Part shown: piece by piece, positions 31,963 to 40,751 of the stretch | How positions within the stretch are numbered: the stretch's first letter is position 1 | Layout: each line of letters starts with the position of its first letter | From: Treponema sp. UBA1233 | Lineage (GTDB): Bacteria > Spirochaetota > Spirochaetia > Treponematales > Treponemataceae | Direction of reading: 5' to 3' | NCBI GenBank assembly: GCA_002309305.1 | Contig: DBWR01000005.1 | Location: 1-51,347, forward strand | DNA length: 51,347 nucleotides | Made by a program: the position numbers and the translations under genes | Notes under the pieces: generated by a model | Database searches by the model: none | What the model was told of the DNA's origin: nothing | The model's input: the letters and a program-made list of their open reading frames with translations, nothing else

Positions 31963-34076
31963 TTGTCTGCCTCCGCTTTTTTCTTTGTTTCTTCACGGCT
32001 ATCGTCCGGGTCGTATTCAAGACGGATTTTGTTTCTGTGCTTTTGACGTACAAGGAATACGATTCCAAAAATGATTGCAACGATTGCGGCTAGTCCAAAC
32101 TGGTTGAAGTATTTTACAAAGTTTACGAATTTGCCCTTGGTCTTTGTAAGGGTGTTCAGGCTGAGTCCCTTTGTCCTCATGATGCAGGAATCTTCATTTC
32201 CGTTCATGTAGTCGACTGCGTTCAACAGGAAGATGCCCGTGTTCTGGAAAACCTGCTGCTGTAAAAATGATCCGGAAATGGCAGAGGTGGAAATTACCAT
32301 GACTTTGCCGTTTTGTGAGCTGTGGTTCAAATGTTCCGACTGTTCAAACGCCCTGGACTGTTCTGAGCCTGTTTCGCTTGATGTTGAAACCGGTTTGGAT
32401 GTGAATGCAGAATCAAATTTTCCTTCAACAAGGACTGCAATGTTTTTCTTGGACATTTCACTTTCATCTGGCGGAATTATGTAATCCGGATAGAGTATGA
32501 AGTTGTCGGTTACCGTCCAAGCCTTGTCTGATGAAGTTGCAAGAATGGTTGTGGTCTGATCCTTTTTGTCTGCTGCTCCACTGACGTCTATGGAACCAGC
32601 CATGAATGTAAGCACATAGCCAAGATTTTTTGTAACAGGATTCTTCTGGTTAAGGGAACTTGATTCAAGCATTGGTGCAAAATAAATGTCCTGCTGTCTT
32701 CCCGTCATCTGGTCTTGGTTTGTGGCGCATTTTTCATCCATGATGTAATCGTTGTTCATCTTGATTCCGTATTTGTCAAGAAGCTTTTCAAGGCCTGTGT
32801 CAATCGGCTGATATTCCGGCATTGAATACATGTCCTGGCTTTGCAACTGGATGAATGGATCAAGCAGCATGATTATGTTTCCGCCCCTCATAAGGAACTG
32901 GTCGATTTTGTAAAGCTCTTCATCGGTAAAGTGGCCGCGTGGTCCGTTTATGACAAGGGACTTTATGCCAACAGGAAGGTCTTCGTTGGCAAGCTCAACC
33001 GTAACAAAGTTGTATGAATCCTGAATCAACTGTTCAAATGCAGCGGCTCCATCTTCGGTACTGAATGTATCAAGTTCCTCATGTCCAACGATATATGCAA
33101 TTGAAGAAACGTTTGATGTCATGGACAAAAGGTTTTTCTCAATGTCATCCTGCAGAGAGTCAAGACCGATCATTGTGTATTCGATTTGTCCTGCACTCAG
33201 GTTGATTGTCTGACCAATCTGCAGTCCAATGCATTTGCTTTGGTTGCCGCCTTCCATTACGACTGCCATAGTTGCGTTTTCTGTTGCTCCTTCGTTATCC
33301 TGCAGAGGGAATACCGGAACACCATAGCGTTCGTTGAGCGAAAGAACGTCATCTGCCGGTGGATCTACTGTTTCGTAGCTGAGGACGTTTTCATATTTTT
33401 TGTTGAGTGAATTGACAGCCGCCATGACAACGGTTTCAATATCACGGTATCCGTTTATCTGGAGTTTGGAAAGCACTGAAGAATTAAAGAGGGTGACTTT
33501 TATTCCTCCATTAATTGAAGCGAGTGCATTGGCGGAAGAAATGACTTTGCTTATTGCATTTGTAATCCTGTATTCAAGACCGTCGCTAGAAGTAATTCCA
33601 TCCAGAACTTCAATCTGATCCTGATAGGAAATTACCAGGCCCATAAAGGCGTTTGTAAAGCCAACTTCATTATTCTTGATTTCACGGATCTGCATCTGCT
33701 GAATTCCATAGCTTGCGGCAAGATTCAGATTTTCATCCTTTGTCATGTCAAAGAATTCATAATCGAATTTTCCATTGCCGGAAGTACGGTATTCAGAAAG
33801 AATGTCTGAAACATACTGCCTTACGTTTGAATACGGAGACGGAAGCTTGTCATTAAAGAAAACCTGAACAAAGACAGGTTCCTGCAGAGTGTTGACGAGC
33901 TGGCGGCTGGAATCAGAAAGTGAATATGACTTTGGAGATGTAATGTCAAATCGTTTGAATGCGCGGGTTGAAACAAGGTTTACAAGAACAAGTACGATGA
34001 CGAAAAGAAGTACGGTTCCGGAACGGCTGTTCAACCATGAAGTAAGTTTGTTTTGACTTTTATTATTTCGTTCCAT
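31959..34076 (-). CDS. GldG-like ABC transporter auxiliary protein
   Basis: 705 residues. One membrane helix near the N-terminus (TVLLFVIVLVLVNLVS), a long periplasmic part, and a second helix at about 665-685 (FGLAAIVAIIFGIVFLV). The periplasmic region follows the uncharacterised ABC transport/GldG family: YSLSDSSRQLVNTLQEPVFVQVFF, LPSPYSNVRQYVSDILSEY, LVINGPRGHFTDEELYKIDQ, FLMRGGNIIMLLDPF. In flavobacteria GldG works with GldA and GldF for gliding; spirochaetes do not glide that way, so the cargo or role here is unknown. Lies 3 bp after the permease gene. Confidence 0.82.
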   Translation of the reverse strand: MERNNKSQNKLTSWLNSRSGTVLLFVIVLVLVNLVSTRAFKRFDITSPKSYSLSDSSRQLVNTLQEPVFVQVFFNDKLPSPYSNVRQYVSDILSEYRTSGNGKFDYEFFDMTKDENLNLAASYGIQQMQIREIKNNEVGFTNAFMGLVISYQDQIEVLDGITSSDGLEYRITNAISKVISSANALASINGGIKVTLFNSSVLSKLQINGYRDIETVVMAAVNSLNKKYENVLSYETVDPPADDVLSLNERYGVPVFPLQDNEGATENATMAVVMEGGNQSKCIGLQIGQTINLSAGQIEYTMIGLDSLQDDIEKNLLSMTSNVSSIAYIVGHEELDTFSTEDGAAAFEQLIQDSYNFVTVELANEDLPVGIKSLVINGPRGHFTDEELYKIDQFLMRGGNIIMLLDPFIQLQSQDMYSMPEYQPIDTGLEKLLDKYGIKMNNDYIMDEKCATNQDQMTGRQQDIYFAPMLESSSLNQKNPVTKNLGYVLTFMAGSIDVSGAADKKDQTTTILATSSDKAWTVTDNFILYPDYIIPPDESEMSKKNIAVLVEGKFDSAFTSKPVSTSSETGSEQSRAFEQSEHLNHSSQNGKVMVISTSAISGSFLQQQVFQNTGIFLLNAVDYMNGNEDSCIMRTKGLSLNTLTKTKGKFVNFVKYFNQFGLAAIVAIIFGIVFLVRQKHRNKIRLEYDPDDSREETKKKAEADK

Positions 34077-34079
34077 TTT

Positions 34080-34802
34080 TTATCCCCTCCTTGAATTGTT
34101 TACGGACTGAAGGGTAAATACAAAGAACAGTGCCGTAAGAGAAATAAAGTAGAGTATGTCTCGTGTGTCGATCACTCCGCGGGATATAGACTGAAAATGA
34201 CTTGTTGCAGAAACAAAGGTAAACAGCGAAACAAGTGGTCCCGGAACAAGAGGCATGAAATAGTTGATCATCGAAAATCCAAGACAGATCGCAACCGATA
34301 CGAAAAATGCTATCAGCTGATTCTTTGTGATTGCAGAACAGAACAATCCGATTGCACAGAAGGATGCGACTAAAAACAGGGAGCCAAGGTATCCGCCGAT
34401 GATTGGACCCATATCCGGTTTGCCAAACATGCAGCACATGATTACATAGAATAATGTGGGCAGCAGCAGTACAAGACATGAAATGAACGAAGCCATGTAT
34501 TTTCCGATTACAACATCGAGTGTGGTAACCGGAAGTGTAATGAGTGTTTCTATTGAACCGCTTTTCTTTTCCTCTGCAAAAATGCGCATTGTCATAGCCG
34601 GAATGAAAAAGCTCATGACGCGAGGAAGGGTTTCAAAAAAGTTTCTGAGTTCGGCCCTTTCCATCAGGAAGAAGGTGGACACAAAAGTAATTCCCGTGTA
34701 CAGGAGGAACAGTGCGCAAACGATGTATGCCATTGGACTTGTAAAATAAGAGGCAAGTTCGCGCTTTATGATGATTGCCCAAGGTTTTTTATTCTGCTTC
34801 AT
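34080..34802 (-). CDS. ABC transporter permease, GldF/ABC-2 type
   Basis: 240 residues with six membrane segments. The start (KKPWAIIIKRELASYFTSPMAYIVCALFLL) and the loop RIFAEEKKSGSIETLITLPV are typical of the ABC-2 export permeases of the GldF/NosY kind. It overlaps gldA by 4 bp (ATGA) and is 3 bp from gldG. It would form the membrane channel or mechanotransmission part of the complex. Confidence 0.88.
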   Translation of the reverse strand: MKQNKKPWAIIIKRELASYFTSPMAYIVCALFLLYTGITFVSTFFLMERAELRNFFETLPRVMSFFIPAMTMRIFAEEKKSGSIETLITLPVTTLDVVIGKYMASFISCLVLLLPTLFYVIMCCMFGKPDMGPIIGGYLGSLFLVASFCAIGLFCSAITKNQLIAFFVSVAICLGFSMINYFMPLVPGPLVSLFTFVSATSHFQSISRGVIDTRDILYFISLTALFFVFTLQSVNNSRRG

Positions 34803-35734
34803 TTTTCTTCTCCTCCCGCAGTAAGGTTCCTGAATACGTCTTCAAGGCTGTCTTTCTGCATTTCAAGTCCGTAAAGCTTCCATCCGGAAGAAACAACAAG
34901 GGAAGCAAGTGTCGGACGAATGTCTGTGTTTTTGCTCATGCCGATGTTTACGGAGTATTTGTTTTCTTCTCCAGGCATTATGCTGCATGATGCAACACCG
35001 TCGAGCTGAAGGACTTTTTTCTTCAACTCATCCATCTGGCAGTCAGAAACTTCCATCTTTATGCGCAATGAATGGCCGTAACTGTCCATAAGGTTTTGTG
35101 TGGTAGAGTCAGCAACCTTTTTGCCGTCTGAAATGATGATGACACGGTTGCAGAGCATTTCAACTTCACTCAGGATGTGGGTAGAAATGATTACGGTTTT
35201 TGTCTCACCGATTTTCTTTATAAGTGCACGGACTTCGCTTACCTGGTTGGGGTCAAGACCTCCCGTGGGTTCGTCAAGGATAAGTATTTCCGGATCGCTC
35301 ATAAGGGCATGGGCAAGTCCGACACGCTGCCTGTTTCCCCGTGAAAGGTCGGAGATGTTTTTGTGCATCACTTCCTTAAGGCCGCATGTCTCGCAGAGTT
35401 CCGGGAGCTTTACCTTGGGATCCTGTCCCTGCATTTTTGCGACGTACTCAAGGTAGTCCGCCACAATCATGTCACCGTACAGCGGCGCTGATTCGGGCAT
35501 GTAGCCGATCTTGCTTTTTGTCTCCACCTGGGCTTGGGTAACATCCATGCCGTCAATGCGGATGCTTCCTTCTGAAGGTTCAAGATAGCCGGTTATCATC
35601 CTCATGGTAGTGGTTTTACCGGCACCGTTTGGTCCAAGAAGCCCGACGATTTCTCCGGTTTGAATGGAAAAACTTATGTCATCCACCGCACGGAAAGTCC
35701 CGAATTTCCTGGATACATGTTCGAGTTCAATCAT
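34799..35734 (-). CDS. ABC transporter ATP-binding protein, GldA-like
   Basis: 311 residues. GPNGAGKTTT (34-43) is Walker A, LSRGNRQRVGLA the signature, ILILDEPTGGLDPNQ Walker B, and ISTHILSEVEMLCNRV the His switch; an extra 85-residue C-terminal domain is usual for the drug/gliding exporter group. The ATG at 35734 is chosen because GGAG lies 7 nt upstream; a start 8 codons earlier has no ribosome site. It is the first gene of a six-gene operon. A TATAAT at 35804-35799 (minus strand) may be its -10 box, but no good -35 is seen. Confidence 0.9.
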   Translation of the reverse strand: MIELEHVSRKFGTFRAVDDISFSIQTGEIVGLLGPNGAGKTTTMRMITGYLEPSEGSIRIDGMDVTQAQVETKSKIGYMPESAPLYGDMIVADYLEYVAKMQGQDPKVKLPELCETCGLKEVMHKNISDLSRGNRQRVGLAHALMSDPEILILDEPTGGLDPNQVSEVRALIKKIGETKTVIISTHILSEVEMLCNRVIIISDGKKVADSTTQNLMDSYGHSLRIKMEVSDCQMDELKKKVLQLDGVASCSIMPGEENKYSVNIGMSKNTDIRPTLASLVVSSGWKLYGLEMQKDSLEDVFRNLTAGGEEK

Positions 35735-36023
35735 TTTATTTCTCCAATTTATGGGCAAGACGGATTAGTCAGTCTCGTTCACATTCTGTTTAAAGGCTAT
35801 TATAATCAATTAAGCGAAAATATTCTATAAATTTTCTGTTATTATTCCTTCTTCTTTTCTCTATTGCTGCAATATAGATTGCCGGATCTAAAATAAATGT
35901 TATAAGAATTAACTTTTTGTTATTGATATTTCTTTTTTCAAAATGCTCTGATATATTTTTTGTCAGAAGATGAGTTCTGGAACGTTACGGAATTTATCCC
36001 TGCGATTTTTATAGGAGGTCACC

Positions 36024-38102
36024 ATGAAATGTATTAAAATTATTTCCTTTCTTGCTTGTATGGCTGCGGTAACATCATTTGCTTCATGCAGTCAAAAAGT
36101 TTCAGCCCAGCCTGTCAGAGATGAAAACCGAACTTTTGCCGCTTCTGGAAAGATGGGGGGCAGGGGAGGAATGTCCGGCTCAGGTAATTCTGCGGAGACG
36201 ATGAAAATCACCTCGGAAAACGCTGTGGACTTGTCTCTGCTTACAGGAGATGAAAAAAAAGTTTCCGACATTAAGGCGGATTCTTCCCTATATTTGAACT
36301 TGAGCGATTTGTCATATTCGAAAGACGGCTCAAGCTATGAGGCGCTGGCATACGGTAAGGAGGTAAAGGTCAGCGATGGAATTTCAATCAAAGTAAGCCA
36401 AAGTCAAAGCGCAGGAAGCTACATTAAGGTTTCTACATCAGATTCCACGGTAAGGGTGGTTTTAAGCGGAACCTTAAAGGATGGCAATGTTGAAATCGAG
36501 CCAAAGAAAAATTCAACCCTTTTACTTGAACTTGACGGGGCTTCAATTTCCAGCCTGAACTATGCTCCGATAAACGTATCAAAGGCATCACAAACCTATC
36601 TTGTTTTGACCGGAAAAAACGTCTTGAATGACGGAAGACAATACGGAAGGGGTTACAGCGAGGTGCAGGGAGTTGACTACTACAGCTCGGATTACAGCGG
36701 TGAAATTGAGGAAGGAGCGGAAGTTACAAAGATCTGGGAAGAAGGAAGTGACACCAAGGGTTCCCTCTATACCAAGGGTAGCCTGATAATTTCCGGTAAT
36801 GGAAGCCTTGATGTAAATGAAGGATACAAGCACGGAATCTATTCAAAGGATTACATTCACTTAATCTCTGGTACCGTTAACGTGATGACAACAGGAAGAA
36901 ACTGCATAAGGAGCCAGAACGGTTTTGTGATGGAGGGCGGTACAGTCAACTTGACCGGTACAGGCAGCCACACCAATGACCAGAGCCGCGGAATAATCGT
37001 GGAAGGGGATGAGGAAAATCCGGGAGAAGGGTTCATCTACATTTCAGGCGGAGACGTAACAATCAATACGGTGGGGAAGGCAATCAGCACAAAATGGGAC
37101 ATCGAGGAAGACGCGGAAACTGAATCTACGGATGATGATCCAAAGCCGGTCGTCGTAATCACAGGAGGAAACTTTGACATCACCACAAGCGGACAGGTGA
37201 TTGATGATGAATGGAGCGGCAACGTTACATATTATGATTCCGATGGAATTGAAGTGACGGAAAAGGAAAGCTCCAGCCCGGAAGGAATCGAAGGAAAACT
37301 GGGCGTGGTAATTGAGGACGGTAATTTCGTCATCAGGACTACGGACGACAGCATAAACGCAAGCCGTGACGGTGGGGCATTCGTAAACATCAGCGGTGGC
37401 AAGATCTACGCCTCAAGCTCAAGGGGAGACTGCATTGACTCAAACGGAGACATAAACATTAGCGGTGGAACCTTAGTGGCCCTTTCAACTCTGGGTAGCG
37501 AGGACGGATTCGACTGCGACGGAGACTTGACCTTTACCGGTGGAGTTGCGGCTGGAATAAGCGGGGCTTCAAAGTCATACGCTTCAAGCTCCAACAAAAA
37601 CAACAGCCAGAATGTCTTCGTACTCGGCTCTTCTCTTGCGGGAAAGGCTGGCACTACAATGGCTGTGGAAGACTCTTCCGGAAAAGCGGTATTTGCCTTT
37701 ACCATACCCAGCGGAATATCCTACGGGCTTGTCACAATCAGCTCGCCTAATCTTGAGACGGGAAAGACATACAGCGTAAAGAGCGGAGTCACAGTAAGCG
37801 GCGGAGAAAACTATTACGGCCTTTACACTTCAATGCCATCTGTAAGCGGAGGAAGCGGAGACACAAGCATTAGTACTGAGGAAGATAGCTTCGTCTACAG
37901 TTCAGGAGCGGCGGAAGGCGGATTCGGACGCTTTGGAATGGGTGGAGCAAGGGTTGGCGACGGAAACTTTCCCCCGGATGGATTTAACCCCGACATGATG
38001 CCGGAAGGATTTGAAGGAAAAGGCATGAAGGGTGAAAGGCCTGAACCTGGCATTAGGGAAGAAAATGAAGGCAGGAACGGCGGCATGAAAAAGATGAGGT
38101 AA
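36024..38102 (+). CDS. Lipoprotein with Cthe_2159-like carbohydrate-binding beta-helix
   Basis: 692 residues. MKCIKIISFLACMAAVTSFASC is a lipoprotein signal peptide with Cys22 as lipid site. The centre is full of short repeats of the type VNVMTTGRNCIRSQNGFVMEGG, VTINTVGKAIS, FVIRTTDDSINASRDGGA, INISGGTLVALS, forming a right-handed beta-helix as in the Clostridium thermocellum polysaccharide-binding protein Cthe_2159. Asp/Asn-Gly turns suggest Ca2+ sites. The last 60 residues are Gly/Met/Pro-rich (FGRFGMGGARVG, GMKGERPEPGIREE) and probably disordered. TAGGAGGTCACC is an almost perfect ribosome site. The 289-bp gap upstream is AT-rich with no other gene. Likely a surface protein binding plant or mucus glycans; enzyme activity is not evident. 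Confidence 0.8.
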   Translation: MKCIKIISFLACMAAVTSFASCSQKVSAQPVRDENRTFAASGKMGGRGGMSGSGNSAETMKITSENAVDLSLLTGDEKKVSDIKADSSLYLNLSDLSYSKDGSSYEALAYGKEVKVSDGISIKVSQSQSAGSYIKVSTSDSTVRVVLSGTLKDGNVEIEPKKNSTLLLELDGASISSLNYAPINVSKASQTYLVLTGKNVLNDGRQYGRGYSEVQGVDYYSSDYSGEIEEGAEVTKIWEEGSDTKGSLYTKGSLIISGNGSLDVNEGYKHGIYSKDYIHLISGTVNVMTTGRNCIRSQNGFVMEGGTVNLTGTGSHTNDQSRGIIVEGDEENPGEGFIYISGGDVTINTVGKAISTKWDIEEDAETESTDDDPKPVVVITGGNFDITTSGQVIDDEWSGNVTYYDSDGIEVTEKESSSPEGIEGKLGVVIEDGNFVIRTTDDSINASRDGGAFVNISGGKIYASSSRGDCIDSNGDINISGGTLVALSTLGSEDGFDCDGDLTFTGGVAAGISGASKSYASSSNKNNSQNVFVLGSSLAGKAGTTMAVEDSSGKAVFAFTIPSGISYGLVTISSPNLETGKTYSVKSGVTVSGGENYYGLYTSMPSVSGGSGDTSISTEEDSFVYSSGAAEGGFGRFGMGGARVGDGNFPPDGFNPDMMPEGFEGKGMKGERPEPGIREENEGRNGGMKKMR

Positions 38103-38114
38103 GGAACTTTAATC

Positions 38115-38187
38115 AGTCATACGGATTTAATCATGGAAAACCTTTCTTGCCGCAAGGCTGGGTTCGCTTTCCAGAATCCGTGTGACT
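38115..38187. repeat. Nested inverted repeat (extended hairpin)
   Basis: Outer arms AGTCATACGGATT (38115-38127) and AATCCGTGTGACT (38175-38187) pair in 12 of 13 positions. Within them TGGAAA (38134-38139) pairs with TTTCCA (38168-38173), and CTTG (38146-38149) with CAAG (38153-38156) at the tip. No T-run follows on either strand, so it is not a standard terminator. It lies between two convergent genes. Confidence 0.6.
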
Positions 38188-38206
38188 TTCAGGTGAGTTT
38201 AGAATC

Positions 38207-38500
38207 CTACCTCTTTCTTATCAGTATCATTACGAACGCGATGATAAAGAACAGAGGGGGAACAACAGTAAACAGAATTGTTGTAAGCGGAATGCCAGCT
38301 ACCGATATGTCACTGCTGAATACTACGCCAAAGTCAAGGAACATGTTGTAGACGGTGCCGCAGTATTCAAGGACTATGCCTGCAATAAGGCACATCCATG
38401 CTGCATCCCTGGTTTTCCCCCATACAAGAATTGCAAAAAAAGTTGCAAGCCCGCCGAGTACCAGTCTGATTATATAAAGCGTTAATTGAGTTTGTGTCAT
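38207..38500 (-). CDS. Small membrane protein, unknown
   Basis: 97 residues with three hydrophobic segments (IIRLVLGGLATFFAILVW, AWMCLIAGIVLEYCGTVY, and TILFTVVPPLFFIIAFVMILI). The ATG overlaps the stop of the preceding gene (ATGA) and has GGAG upstream, inside that gene's end. The same frame stays open much further upstream, but that part only mirrors the neighbouring gene. Not recognised; the tight coupling suggests it works with the aminotransferase-fold protein. Confidence 0.75.
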   Translation of the reverse strand: MTQTQLTLYIIRLVLGGLATFFAILVWGKTRDAAWMCLIAGIVLEYCGTVYNMFLDFGVVFSSDISVAGIPLTTILFTVVPPLFFIIAFVMILIRKR

Positions 38501-39318
38501 TTTTTTTCTCCGACAAATGGATTTTTTACAAGGGAAGAAAACACGCCCCTGTCCGCTCCAAATGGAACAATTGAAGCCTGATCGTAGTATGGATTTATTA
38601 CCACAGAGTTGTCCAGACAATGGCATATGAAATCCTTGTATTTTTCTTCCGGTATTATTTCTTTTTTTGTGTATAAGTAAGGCCCCTTTCTTTCCCAGTA
38701 TGGTGTGAGGGCCTTGTCGTAGATGAACCAGTCCTTTTCCGATCGTTCCTGAAGTGCCTTTATCAGATTGTAAATTGAACGTGAAATTGCGGCGCTTAGT
38801 GGTGCGGGAAATCTTGAGGTGTGGAATGATTCCTGTGCCTTTAAAAGCATGTCCTCGTTTTTCATTCCGGCTTTGAATGCAACGATATGGCAGTCCAAAC
38901 TCCATGGAAGGGGAGGACAAATCATTACACAGTCGATGTCGCTCCAGTTTGGTGCCGCCTGAGTCCATGGCCTGTAAATTGAAGTGTTGTCCGGACAGAT
39001 TGAAATGGCCGCATCCAGTGCAGATTTTTTGTCGCTGAACAGATAGACAGTCCTCTGGTCGCCGAGTAAATCCGAAACCGCCTTTTGAATCCTGTTTTTG
39101 TATGCAGTGTCATAGCTTCCGGTAATTCCACGGTTCAGGGTGTTCTTGAACATCGTAAAAGCAGAGTTCCCGCCCCAGCCCAGAATTGCCTTTCCGTTTT
39201 CCTGATAAAGATCCGTCAGGCGCACGTTTTTCTCGGTATAAAGAAAAGCCCCCATGGCTCGTGTAATGTTGCCGTATCGTCTCGTGATTTCCCCGCAGAG
39301 AAAGTCCAGTTCAGTCAT
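38497..39318 (-). CDS. Degenerate fold-type-I aminotransferase-like protein
   Basis: 273 residues. The N-terminal part (RAMGAFLYTEKNVRLTDLYQ, then AILGWGG, and YLFSDKKSALDAAISI) looks like the entrance of a class III PLP aminotransferase (R..G.yLyd..g..ylDf..g, then the SGaEA loop). However, I see no PLP-binding lysine motif, the usual DE[VI]Q-type loop reads IDCVMICPPLPW, and the protein is about 150 residues shorter than active enzymes. It may be a non-catalytic relative; the assignment is tentative. There is no ribosome site at ATG 39318; a promoter in leaderless register lies directly upstream. Confidence 0.6.
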   Translation of the reverse strand: MTELDFLCGEITRRYGNITRAMGAFLYTEKNVRLTDLYQENGKAILGWGGNSAFTMFKNTLNRGITGSYDTAYKNRIQKAVSDLLGDQRTVYLFSDKKSALDAAISICPDNTSIYRPWTQAAPNWSDIDCVMICPPLPWSLDCHIVAFKAGMKNEDMLLKAQESFHTSRFPAPLSAAISRSIYNLIKALQERSEKDWFIYDKALTPYWERKGPYLYTKKEIIPEEKYKDFICHCLDNSVVINPYYDQASIVPFGADRGVFSSLVKNPFVGEKK

Positions 39319-39324
39319 GGTTTA

Positions 39325-39353
39325 AAAATATAACATTTTGCCCCATTTTTCAA
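39325..39353 (-). promoter_or_regulatory. Promoter of the aminotransferase-like gene, leaderless register
   Basis: Minus strand TTGAAA (39353-39348), 17-bp spacer, TATTTT (39330-39325), 6 nt, ATG at 39318. Same geometry as purE. Confidence 0.5.
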
Positions 39354-39371
39354 TAGACAAAACTTAATGAA

Positions 39372-40208
39372 TTATGCATTCTGAATTCTTAATTGATCAG
39401 CAATTTCCTGTACTTTTTCCAGAGGTAGACCGACTCCCTGTGCAATTTGTTCATGCGACAAAACGTTCATAGCAAGAAATTTCCGGACTGTATCAACGGC
39501 TTTTTCCTCGGCACCTTTTTCAATTCCCTTTTCCATTCCTTCCCTAATTCCCTCTCTGCGAACATCATGGTCGTGCAGGCCCCAGGAAAGGTAGGTTTGC
39601 TTGAGTTCTTCAATCTTCTTCTTTCTTTCCACCATATCGTCCAGCCTCCTTGTAAAGTCCGATTCAGCCTCATCCGTCTGTATGAACTTGAGGAATGCCC
39701 TCAATCCCTCGTTTTCCACCTTTTCGTAAGCAGTACAGTTGAAAACCTTAAGCAAAGCCGCATCATCAAGGTTTACACCGGTATCCTCCTCACATATCCG
39801 CCTTACATTATAGCACGGAATTCGTTTTTTGAAAGGGTCAAAACGACATAAAAAGATGACAATGCTTTCCTTTAGATCCTCGTAGTTTTGGCCTTTTAAA
39901 AGTGAATCCATATCCATCATGCTCTGGTAGTAGCGAGACCTCTTTCCGATGTCATGCTCATCCCTGTTTTGAATTTCAACATCATAGATCCGGTTTCCGT
40001 CCTCCACATACACGTCGAGCCTTATCCCATGAGATGCATACAGCGGGTCGAAGCTCTTCTGGGGCTGAGGATACTTTATCCGTTTGATTTTTATCCCAAG
40101 AAGGCATTCCAATACTTCCCTGCAGATATCCTTGTCCTGCATAACAACACCGAACATGAAATCATCGTGATAGGTCAGTTCCTCAAATGGTTTTATTGTT
40201 TTGTACAT
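39372..40208 (-). CDS. Rpn-family PD-(D/E)XK nuclease
   Basis: 278 residues. Rpn proteins (often called recombination-promoting nuclease or putative transposase) are DNA endonucleases. FEELTYHDDFMFGVVM near the start and GIRLDVYVEDGNRIYDVEIQ (about 67-86) give the D and E-x-Q of the nuclease core; RSRYYQSMMDMDSLLKG is the next conserved block. The C-terminal Glu/Lys-rich stretch (EGIREGMEKGIEKGAEEK) is typical. GGAG selects ATG 40208. The last residues (LRIQNA) are encoded inside a dispersed AT-rich palindrome also seen in the neighbouring gaps. Such genes are mobile or amplified in many host-associated bacteria. Confidence 0.85.
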   Translation of the reverse strand: MYKTIKPFEELTYHDDFMFGVVMQDKDICREVLECLLGIKIKRIKYPQPQKSFDPLYASHGIRLDVYVEDGNRIYDVEIQNRDEHDIGKRSRYYQSMMDMDSLLKGQNYEDLKESIVIFLCRFDPFKKRIPCYNVRRICEEDTGVNLDDAALLKVFNCTAYEKVENEGLRAFLKFIQTDEAESDFTRRLDDMVERKKKIEELKQTYLSWGLHDHDVRREGIREGMEKGIEKGAEEKAVDTVRKFLAMNVLSHEQIAQGVGLPLEKVQEIADQLRIQNA

Positions 40209-40278
40209 TATAGATTTCTCCTTATTAATACTTCTTTTGCGGTAGTCGTAAACTGAAACATGGATTGAAAATCTGTCA

Positions 40279-40493
40279 CTTTCAGTTTTCAACTCTCAGT
40301 TCTCATCTTTCAGTTTTCCACTAATATATAATTAGTATCAGCCCCCCATAGTTTTGAACAAAAATTTGAAAAGAATTTTGAAAATTTTTATGCTGTCAGG
40401 GGAAAATTAATTCATAATGCATAATGCATAATTCAGAATTAGGAATTCGGAATTCGGAATTTATCTTTCAGTTTTCAGTTTTCAGTTTTCAAC
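40279..40493. repeat. Degenerate CTTTCAG/CAGTTTT repeats and AT palindromes
   Basis: Part of the 543-bp gap between the Rpn gene and the DUF6273 gene. It holds degenerate heptamers (CTTTCAGTTTTCAACTCTCA, 40279 on), an AT-rich block of short palindromes (ATAATGCATAATGCATAATT and GAATTCGGAATTCGGAATT, about 40407-40463) and three CAGTTTT units (about 40469-40490). No open reading frame with a ribosome site was found in the gap. Confidence 0.6.
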
Positions 40494-40522
40494 TTGACAT
40501 TAACAGAAATCCCCCATAGAAT
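40494..40522 (+). promoter_or_regulatory. Near-consensus promoter 1 upstream of the DUF6273 gene
   Basis: TTGACA (40494-40499, perfect), 17-bp spacer containing CCCCC, TAGAAT (40517-40522). The ATG of the next gene is 230 bp downstream. Confidence 0.6.
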
Positions 40523-40568
40523 AAAAGCATGCAGAAAAAGTTTGTGGAAAAAAGTTTGAATTATCCTC

Positions 40569-40596
40569 TTGACATGACCCCCGCACCCAGTAAAAT
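40569..40596 (+). promoter_or_regulatory. Near-consensus promoter 2 upstream of the DUF6273 gene
   Basis: TTGACA (40569-40574, perfect), 16-bp C-rich spacer, TAAAAT (40591-40596). The heptamer array starts at the next base, so transcription would begin inside it. Confidence 0.55.
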
Positions 40597-40650
40597 CTTT
40601 CAACTTTCAACTTTCAACTTTCAACTTTCAACTTTCAACTTTCAACTTTC
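40597..40650. repeat. Perfect heptamer tandem array (CTTTCAA, 7.7 copies)
   Basis: Seven identical CTTTCAA units followed by CTTTC, with no mismatch. It lies directly after the -10 box of promoter 2 and about 100 bp before the DUF6273 lipoprotein start. Such perfect short arrays change copy number by strand slippage. Confidence 0.9.
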
Positions 40651-40751
40651 GGTGTAGACTGTATACCGAACTATTTTCGTAACAAAGACCGGAATTTCTC
40701 ATTTACGAGAACTTGCGGGTTTTTATATTTTAAAACTTTTGGAGGATTATT

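Noticed and set aside
38501..38968. N-terminal extension of the small membrane protein to 253 residues
   Set aside because: The extra part lies over the neighbouring gene in another frame; the GGAG site and ATGA overlap select the start at 38500.
40597..40650. Heptamer array as a CRISPR
   Set aside because: Units of 7 bp without spacers; no cas genes in the window.
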